This document shows, in pieces, positions 51,201-61,113 of a stretch of DNA of 64,000 bases. The notes under the pieces are model-generated. The model ran no database searches. It saw only the letters and a list, made by a program, of their open reading frames with translations, and was not told where the DNA came from. How positions within the stretch are numbered: the first letter of the stretch is position 1; every line of letters starts with the position of its first letter. The translations under genes and the position numbers were made by a program. The stretch is from Zoroaster sp. YZ-2022 (taxonomy: Eukaryota > Echinodermata > Asteroidea > Forcipulatida > Zoroasteridae): the NCBI GenBank assembly GCA_029582265.1, contig CM055819.1:38017934-38081933 (forward strand), read 5' to 3'.

Positions 51201-52524
51201 CTTGTTTATTCTACACCATGTAACAAATCCAACAACGATACAACATTAAATTAATGTAGATTTATCTTTAATAAAACACAAAATATTGTAAAACAGCTTA
51301 TTATGTCAGTGGAAAGATATTGTTTATGTCAGTAATCATATTTGTTAATGTTGTCTTCAGATTGAAGCTGCTTACAGGGCGTCTGCATTGTCAAGCTTTT
51401 TTGGGGATGTCGTTATCTCTAATCTCACACTGCTCACTGAATCTTCTGCCACCGTCAACTTTCTCATCAACTTCCAATGTTCAGTTTCTAATTTGACGGA
51501 GAAAGATATCATTCAGGCATTCCAAAGCCAACTCACTGGAAGCAATGGTGGTCAGTTGGCCCCTAACCACAAACTGCAAACAAAGACACTTGTCGTTACT
51601 TTTGTTGATTATACATGTGGTAAGTGTGATTTTAACTATATTTTACACGCAACTCAGTATTAATTAGTACAGTATTAATCAGTACCCTGGTCATACCCTA
51701 AACCACCCCCCCCCCCCAAAAAAAAAATCAATAAAATCAATAAATATAAATATATATATATATATATCAATAACAGTTGGCTGATGCCGGACTTGACCCC
51801 GCGACCTCTCGAATACCATACAAGCACTCTACCAACTGAGCTAACCAGCCCCTATGTTGGTGGGCGGTCCACTTATGCCAGTTATCTATTGCTCTATGCG
51901 GCCAGGTCAGAGGCCAAACCATATCTGCCGAGTAGCCAGGGATCAAGCCCCGGTCAGATGCAAACAACCAGGGTAACGGCAGTAGCGGGGATCACACAAC
52001 GGGACACAAGCCTTTTACATGGTTGTACACAAAGTAGATTTATAGGGAGAAACTGACCTGAAATATTATATAAACGAAATATTATATATAATATATTGTA
52101 TATTATATATTATGTATTATAATATTATATATTATATATAAGAAATATAGTTATGGAGAATAATGGAGGACCAATTCCATATTAAACTCTTGCTCTCCCC
52201 TTCTAAAACAATGGACATGCATGTTGCTCTTTGAATATTCTTTTCTTATTATGAAACAGCCATCAATACCATTGTTATTGATGCATGAGTTCTTACAGAA
52301 AACTACATGTGTAACATGCCCTTGAAGCAACGCTTTGTACAGCAACTTTTTTCAGCTGAATTTTCATTCAAATCACTGTCAATTGTGCATACATGATTGA
52401 ATTTCAACCATTTCATTACGAGCTGTGTAGAACATGTCATTCTGTCATTTGCTTTTTGAATTTTTAAAATTCATGCAATACTTGTTGAGATATTCTAAAA
52501 AATATTAGGGGGAAGTTGTGATGG

Positions 52525-52562
<38 letters not shown>

Positions 52563-55500
52563 AACACATACCCATGCGGTATTCGTAAGCACCGCATGGG
52601 GCACACACTCATTTCATCAAATTTTATGCATCATATAAACTCAAGCACAATTGATGGTCTATTCTACCCTTCTCTCTCCTTCTGTCAGTGACAACTACTA
52701 AGGAACCTACGACCACTGCTCAGATGACAACTACCGAGGAACCTACAACCACTGCTCAGACAACAACTACTGAGGAACCTACGACCACTGCCCAGACGAC
52801 AACTACCGAGGAATCTACGACCGCTGCCCAGACGACAACTACACAGGATCCTACGACCACTGCTCAGACGACAACTACTGAGGAACCTACGACCACTGCC
52901 CAGACGACAACTACCGAGGAACCTACGACCGCTGCCCAGACGACAACTACACAGGAACAGACAACCACTGCCCAGACGACAACTACACAGGAACAGACGA
53001 CCACTGCCCAGACGACAACTACACAGGATCCTACGACCACTGCCCAGACAACAACTACACAGGATCCTACGACCACTGCTCAGACGACAACTACCGAGGA
53101 TCCTACGACCACTGCCCAGACGACAACTACACAGGATCCTACGACCACTGCTCAGACGACAACTACCGAGGCACCTACAACCACTGCCCAGACGACAACT
53201 ACTGAGGAACCTACGACCACTGCCCAGACGACAACTACTGAGGAACCTACGACCGCTGCTCAGACGACAACTACTGAGGAACCTACAACCACTGCTCAGA
53301 CGACAACTACCGAGGAACCTACAACCACTGCAGGCGATTTAACAACTTCCGGGAACCTCGACCGCTGCCCAGGCGACAACTACACGAGGAACCTCGACCA
53401 CTGCCCAGACAACAACTACAGGATCCTCGACCACTGCTCAGACGACAACTACCGAGGCACCTACAACCACTGCCCAGACGACAACTACCGAGGAACCTAC
53501 GACCGCTGCTCAGACAACAACTACACAGGAACCTACGACCCCTGCCCAGACGACAACTACCGAGCAACCTCGACCACTGCAGACAACAACTACAGGGATC
53601 CTCGACCACTGCTCAGGCGACAACTACTGAGGAACCTACGACCACTGCCCAGACGACAACTACACGAGGAACCTCGACCACTGCTCAGACTACAACTACA
53701 CAGGATCCTACGACCACTGCTCAGACGACAACTACACAGGAACAGACGACCACTGCCCAGACGACAACTACCGAGGAATCTACGACCGCTGCCCAGACGA
53801 CAACTACACAGGATCCTACGACCACTGCTCAGACGACAACTACTGAGGAACCTACGACCACTGCCCAGACGACAACTACCGAGGAACCTACGACCGCTGC
53901 CCAGACGACAACTACACAGGAACAGACAACCACTGCCCAGACGACAACTACACAGGAACAGACGACCACTGCCCAGACGACAACTACACAGGATCCTACG
54001 ACCACTGCCCAGACAACAACTACACAGGATCCTACGACCACTGCTCAGACGACAACTACCGAGGATCCTACGACCACTGCCCAGACGACAACTACACAGG
54101 ATCCTACGACCACTGCTCAGACGACAACTACCGAGGCACCTACAACCACTGCCCAGACGACAACTACTGAGGAACCTACGACCACTGCCCAGACGACAAC
54201 TACTGAGGAACCTACGACCACTGCCCAGACGACAACTACTGAGGAACCTACAACCACTGCTCAGACGACAACTACTGAGGAACCTACAACCACTGCCCAG
54301 ACGACAACTACCGAGGAACCTACGACCGCTGCCCAGACGACAACTACCGAGGAACCTACGACCACTGCCCAGACAACAACTACACAGGATCCTACGACCA
54401 CTGCTCAGACGACAACTACCGAGGCACCTACAACCACTGCCCAGACGACAACTACCGAGGAACCTACGACCGCTGCTCAGACAACAACTACACAGGAACC
54501 TACGACCCCTGCCCAGACGACAACTACCGAGGAACCTACGACCACTGCCCAGACAACAACTACACAGGATCCTACGACCACTGCTCAGACGACAACTACT
54601 GAGGAACCTACGACCGCTGCCCAGACGACAACTACACAGGAACCTACGACCACTGCTCAGACAACAACTACACAGGATCCTACGACCACTGCTCAGACGA
54701 CAACTACACAGGAACAGACGATCACTGCCCAGACGACAACTACGGAGGCACCGACAACCACTGCTCAGACGACAACTACACAGGATCCTACGACCACTGC
54801 TCAGACAACAACTACTGAGGCACCAACAACCACTGCCCAGACGACAACTACCGAGGCACCTACAACCACTGCTCAGACGACAACTACACAGGATCCTACG
54901 ACCACTGCTCAGACGACAATTACTGAGGCACCAACAACCACTGCCCAGACGACAACTACCGAGGCACCTACAACCACTGCTCAGACGACAACTACACAGG
55001 ATCCTACGACCACTGCCCAGACGACAACTACCGAGGCACCTACAACCACTGCTCAGACGACAACTACCGAGGAACCTACAACCACTGCTCAGACGACAAC
55101 TACTGAGGCACCTACGACCACTGCCCAGACGACAACTCCAAATCAAGGTGCCTTTACAATGTTAATTTTTGGTTAAAATTTGCTGAGCACCTTTATTTCA
55201 AATAAAGAGACCGATAATATCAACCTTTCCATGGTTTAAAATAAATATCTCTTTTTTGCCTGTCCGAGTTAACACCTGTCTGGCCTGTCAATCAAAAACA
55301 GCATGGATTGACCAATAACAGTACACTGCACCTAATAACTACTATCCATAATTTTTCGTTCAACCTTGCCATGGTTATGTGGTTTTGGTATCCACTTTTG
55401 GGGTTAACATAATCATACTTTGCAAGCTTATCATAAAAACCCTTCCTTTGTGGTAAAATGCTGATGATCTGACATTATTTGTATCCACATTGTGTTTGGA

Positions 55501-58500
55501 GAAAGCAATCTTGTTCTTTCATCATTACCAGTCTGGTAACTTTAATAAAACAAATGGCGTGATCACCGATCAAAACTGAATACATTTCACTATCTTTATT
55601 AAAATAAACTGATTTGCTCAATTACCTATAAAAACACACATGTTTTTTTTAAATTGATTAAAATGTCCATTCTATTATTATCAGGATGTACATTGTCTGC
55701 TTCCAGCTGTGAGAATGGAGGCATAATTGACCAAGAGTTCTGTGAGTGTGTCTGTCCACTGAATTGGTTTGGAAGAACTTGTGCAGGTATGAATTAGGCT
55801 AATACATTTGTTTATGTCGAGGACCAGGGAGTTCTTCTTGTGCATGAATTATACTGGTATCAATGTATGATAATGTTGTGAAATCATTTACTGTACAGGG
55901 TGTCCCTGAAAAAAGGAAACCCATGTTTTCGGGTACATTACTCAATCATTAATTATTATTTTTTCAAAAATGTACACATCATTGGAAAGCTCATGTTCTC
56001 TTCTTTCATATGACACCATAATCATGATGGAAGGGTCATGCATGACTGAGCAGGGACAATTTGTACTTGGTATGGCACATTGACATTTGTTCAAGGCAAA
56101 TGAGGCAGTTATGCACACGTTACAATAAAGAATAAGGACACAGTTACACAAATCAATTTGTTTTAGGAATTTTTTATTCTATTCCTTTCATGACAGTAAC
56201 TGTTTTTCTGATTATGTGCTTGTCAAAAGACAAAGTTCAATGTCCTTCCACATGTCCACCATTCTTGTCCACACAAGCCTGTGCCCTTGTTCTCATGGCC
56301 CTCATTGCACGATGGATCACTCCCCTCTGCTGCCGCAGGGCATCAACCTCTGCGATGATTCTGTCACGCAGATCTCCGATGTCACGAGGAGGAGTGCTGA
56401 AGACCTTGCTCTTTAGATATCCCCACAAGAAGAAATCACACGGGGTCAGGTCCGGTGATCTTGGCGGCCACTCGGTGGGATATGATGCACGGCAACAACT
56501 CTGTCGTGAAACAGTTTCCTGAGCCTATCTCTAACGATGACTCTGCGGTGAGCAGGTGCTCCATCTTGCACCCACCATAGCCTTCCGAAACTTCCATCTT
56601 GTTGGCGATGAAAGTGGAGCTCGAGCTGTGGTATCACCTCGTCGTTTATCATGCGCAGGTAGGCTTCACCATTTAGGTTCCCATCGAAGAAGAACGGACC
56701 AATCAGTGTACCGTTTCCACATAGTCCTATCCAGACGGATACCTTTTCCCGATTCACGTTCCTGTCGAAGTTAAATGGGGGAGGATTATGAAGAGGCGCA
56801 TACTCTCGCACGTTCTGGTTGTTTACTTTTCCATTCATGAAGAACGAAGCCTCGTCTCCAATCAAGATATCCTCCACGAATCTTGGTCCGTGACCAAGTA
56901 GCCATTGACAGTACTGAAGTCGTCTGGGCAGGTCTGCTTGCAGTAGCTGGTGGCGGCAGAACATCTTGTACGGATACCAATGGATGTCCATTCGTACCAT
57001 TCGATGGAAGGAAGTTTTAGAAATCCCTAAGCCACTCCTCCTCGTAGAGACGTTGGGGTTCTCTTCCAGAACGCGTTGGACTGCTTCGATGTTATTTTCT
57101 GACCTAACGGTCCTTCGCCCAGATCGACCTTTGTTTAGGTTTAGACTTGTACCTTCTTGTTGATATTTTCTGATGTTTTTCCAAATTGTGGACTTCGCGG
57201 GAACGTCATGTTCAGGAAAACACTGCTGGAAAGCCGCAGCAACTTGCATGGTGAGCTGCATGGTCAGGCAAGCTTATGGTTTCGTTAAGCTGCAAAAGCT
57301 AATAAATGGAACTGTGTTTATTATCATGTACAATTTTTCAGAAATGAATAATGGATTTGCTTAGTGAATTGCTTGTTATGTAACACATTTCCTGTCTTTT
57401 AAAAACCATAATGAACCCAATGTAGCAGCCATCCACTTATTTTGAACAATTGGGTTTCTGTCAGTGCCACTTCAGATTGTATGTAATCGGTCATGCGTGA
57501 TTCATTGATCATGTTTATGGTGTCATATGAAAGAAGAGAACATGAGCTTTCCAATGATGTGTACATTTTTGAAAAAATAATTATTAATTATTGAGTAATG
57601 TACCCGAAAACTTGGGTTTCCTTTTTTCAGGGACACCCTGTATAACACAATTCACTGTAGACTAAGAAGTAGTTTTGTCAGCTTTAACCAGTTGACGTCG
57701 GGAATATTTATTTGTTTCCGGTCCCCCGTGCGGGTTTATTTTCAGTGAAAAATCTGAACAAATTTCTAGCCATTAATAATTTTTTTTGTCAATGAAACTA
57801 AGTTCGGACACCCAAATAAACACCTTTACTCATTGACATTTCGAGAATTAAATGGCTAGTTTTTTAATTACGGTTGTGTTTGTTCAGCACAATTAGACCG
57901 TTGGCAAGCTCCGATGCAACGGCCTATTAGCGACCAGCGCCCGGTCGAAAAGACTGCATACCCGGAGAGAGATCGAAGGCCTCGTAAACAATGGATATAA
58001 ATCCGTCTTTACAAATTCTTGGCTGGTACGTCAAAGGAACAGGTCTTGGATAAAGGGATTACGCAAAAATCAACAAAAAGAGTGAACTCGTTCAGTGTTT
58101 GCAGTGCATTTTGTCCGGGGCCACCGAACTGTGACCCCATGGACTCCGAGAAACGATTGCGTGTATACAAGTCAGCCGCCACGACGGCACACCACGTGTG
58201 GCATGTTGACAAGTCTCCCGGTAACACACACAAAAATCGGAATGCGTGTTTAGACGCTCTCGCTGTACAAAAAAAAATTGCGTGTATCACGGCCTCCGAA
58301 GCGAACTGGTTAAAGGTGGTTGGTCCAATTATGGCAGCTCAGTGATACAGATGACCTCTACTAATAGAATCATTGTCAGACAATGAAGGAAGATACAGTA
58401 ACAGCTATCACTACTACTTTATAACAGCTGCATACAGCTCCCCCCCTCCCCCCCCACACACACACACTCCCTGTCCACTCTGTCATGTTATCACCCAATT

Positions 58501-61079
58501 GTTTCATTAGGTTTTTAATGTTTCCTTGATTCATTGTTATCCCATGACAATCATTCTTAATCATGAGAGAGGAGCACGTTCAACACATAATTAAGACAAT
58601 AATTTTGGGAATATTTGTTGCCATACATGTACAGGGGAGGACCCTGGGGTCCGACGGGTCCATGGGGTATGACCCCCTTTGTTTTCTCAAAAAACACGCT
58701 GTACCCCCCCCCCCCCCTTTGATAAATTACCAAGCTAATGTAACAATGTTATTTTCAGATATGAATCCATGTTTGTTGGATAGCACTCTGTGTTCATCAG
58801 AGACAGGACAGTACTGTGTACCTGACCTAAATGCAGATGGTTTCACATGTCAGTGTCGTACATTTGATGGATTTATTGAAAGCGATGATGGTTCATGTAA
58901 AAGTAAGTAAGCAGGTTTGCAAAATTTGTGTTCATTTAGGAACAGAGTAAAAAGCCAAGATTTGGAAATATAGTGTCCAAATTTGCTATTCTTTGAAGAA
59001 CAAAGTGTCCAAATATTTAACTTACAATACTTGTTTGCATATTACAAATAAAACAGGATATCCATTTAACAAACAGGGTGTCTAACAGACACAATAAGAA
59101 GCAGTCAGGAAAAGAGATCATCTTTATGTAAAGAGAAAAAGGGCTGGTTTGATAAATGTTGATACTCGGAATTTAATCAATAAAACTTGATGTTTATTTC
59201 CAGAACATCCGTCATTTAAAGCCAAGATTACAGCTGAGTTGGAATTCAAAGAGTCCTACGGGAATCCAGTCACAAATGCTTTTAAGAAGTTGGCAGCATT
59301 GCTTGACTGGCTGGTAATATTATTTTGATAATTGATCGATCTGTTGCATTTTTACATTGATGTCATACAGGAAGACCCTGGAAAGCTCTACTATCAAATC
59401 AATGAGCCATCAGACAACTAGAAATTATTATGTCTGGGGGGTGCAGTCTTTTTTCAGAAAAGTGAAACTCTTGCCAATAACTTTATCAAAAAGATGCAGT
59501 GCTCTTTCCTTAATTCCATGTTAAAATGAATATATTAAATCTGAAAATGTTTTCACTATTTCTTGACAAAATATAATAAGTTGTTTGGAGTTTTTCTTGA
59601 TTCAAAGAAATTGAGTATACTTAAGCCCTTTTCACACGAGCATGGTTATGGGTGCTGGTTGTGTGACACCACGGTCGCTTGCGATTTTATAACAACCTTT
59701 CACACGACTTCCAAACCAAGTCCAAACCAAGTCCAAACCACCAACGTCCCTCGTTTCAGAGCAGTTGTGCAATCCATATTCCGCTGGTACTGCGCACAGT
59801 GCCTATTCACTGAACTCTCTTGTATGGGTTACCAAAGGTTTAATTTTCCTCGAAAAAATATATCGTTCTGGGAAATTATTCACCACTGTACTACGTAGGT
59901 TTCTCAGGTTTTATTTTTCGGCAAAAGATTTCTTCTTGTTTCCCGACAATTTTTATTTCTAGTTTCTCAACAATTTTCTCCTCATTTCTCAACAATTATT
60001 ACTATAGGCTAGATATCGGCTCAACGTATTCTTGCAGAAAATCTGACAATCAATTCTCCGAGTGAGAGTCGGAGTAGGCCGAACGTTAACGTTAATTCTC
60101 AAAAATGTTGCTCCTATTTTTTGGACAATTTTTACACATTGTTTCTCGACAATTTTAACTCCTCATTTCCTGACAAATTTCTCCTCATTTCTCGACAATT
60201 ATCAAGTACTCTTGCAGAAACTCCGACAATCAATTCTCAGAGCTATTATGCTAATGTTAACGTTAATTCTTCATCAATGAACAAGACGACGACAAACGGG
60301 AAAGATGCACAAGTTTACAAGTTCTGTATTTGCAAGTTGGTCTAGTGACTCGTACTATGCATGCGAAATGATACCGCCAGAGCAAGGGTCCCCTGTTTGG
60401 GCGCACAAAGCATTGGTCCCCTGTTTGGGCGCACAAATCATATCACACGACCTATCATGGCGATTTTAACATCGTTGCGATTTTTTGGAGGAGGTCTCAA
60501 TCTCTGTTATAAATAACGAGGGTCCGTGGTAATTATTTAACAAGGATAGCATTCACACAACTGGGATTTGCTAGTTTTTAACATGGATGCGATTTATCGC
60601 CAAGGTCCTTTGTTAAAACGGTCTTGTGTGAAACGGCCTTTAGTATGTTTTGTTTAATTTTTTCTTTTCAGTTTTTGCAACAAATTAGAGCAGACCCAGC
60701 GACTGAGAATGTTATTTCGGTGCAGGTCTTGTCATTTGAGCCAGGCAGTGTGATTGTTAACTTTGTAGCAACCTTCCCAGAGAATCAAGCTCCACCACAA
60801 GAAGAAGTGATCAGAGTTCTCACAAGTAGTGATTCACTAAGTGACGGCAATACAACAATACTTATTAACACCACATCTGTAACAGTTGAAGGTATAGTAA
60901 TTGTCAGTAATTGTATAAGTCTCCAAAACTTATTCTCTTGTACTCTAAATCTTTTACTGAATTTAAACAAATTGGGCCTGATTAAGGGCATGAGTCAAAT
61001 TTCACCCCCCCCCCATGACTCATTCTGAAACATTGGTGAGTCTGATTTGTAAACATATATATATATTCTGATGATATGA

Positions 61080-61113
<34 letters not shown>

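Noticed and set aside
51767..51967. Minus frame containing GWLAQLVE and REVAGSSPA
   Set aside because: Translation of a tRNA-derived SINE head, a known source of false proteins.
53590..55146. Long minus-strand Ser/Cys/Arg-rich frame of 518 residues and the Arg/Leu-rich plus frame
   Set aside because: Both are other-frame readings of the 36-bp mucin repeat, which stays open in several frames because its unit is a multiple of 3 without stops.
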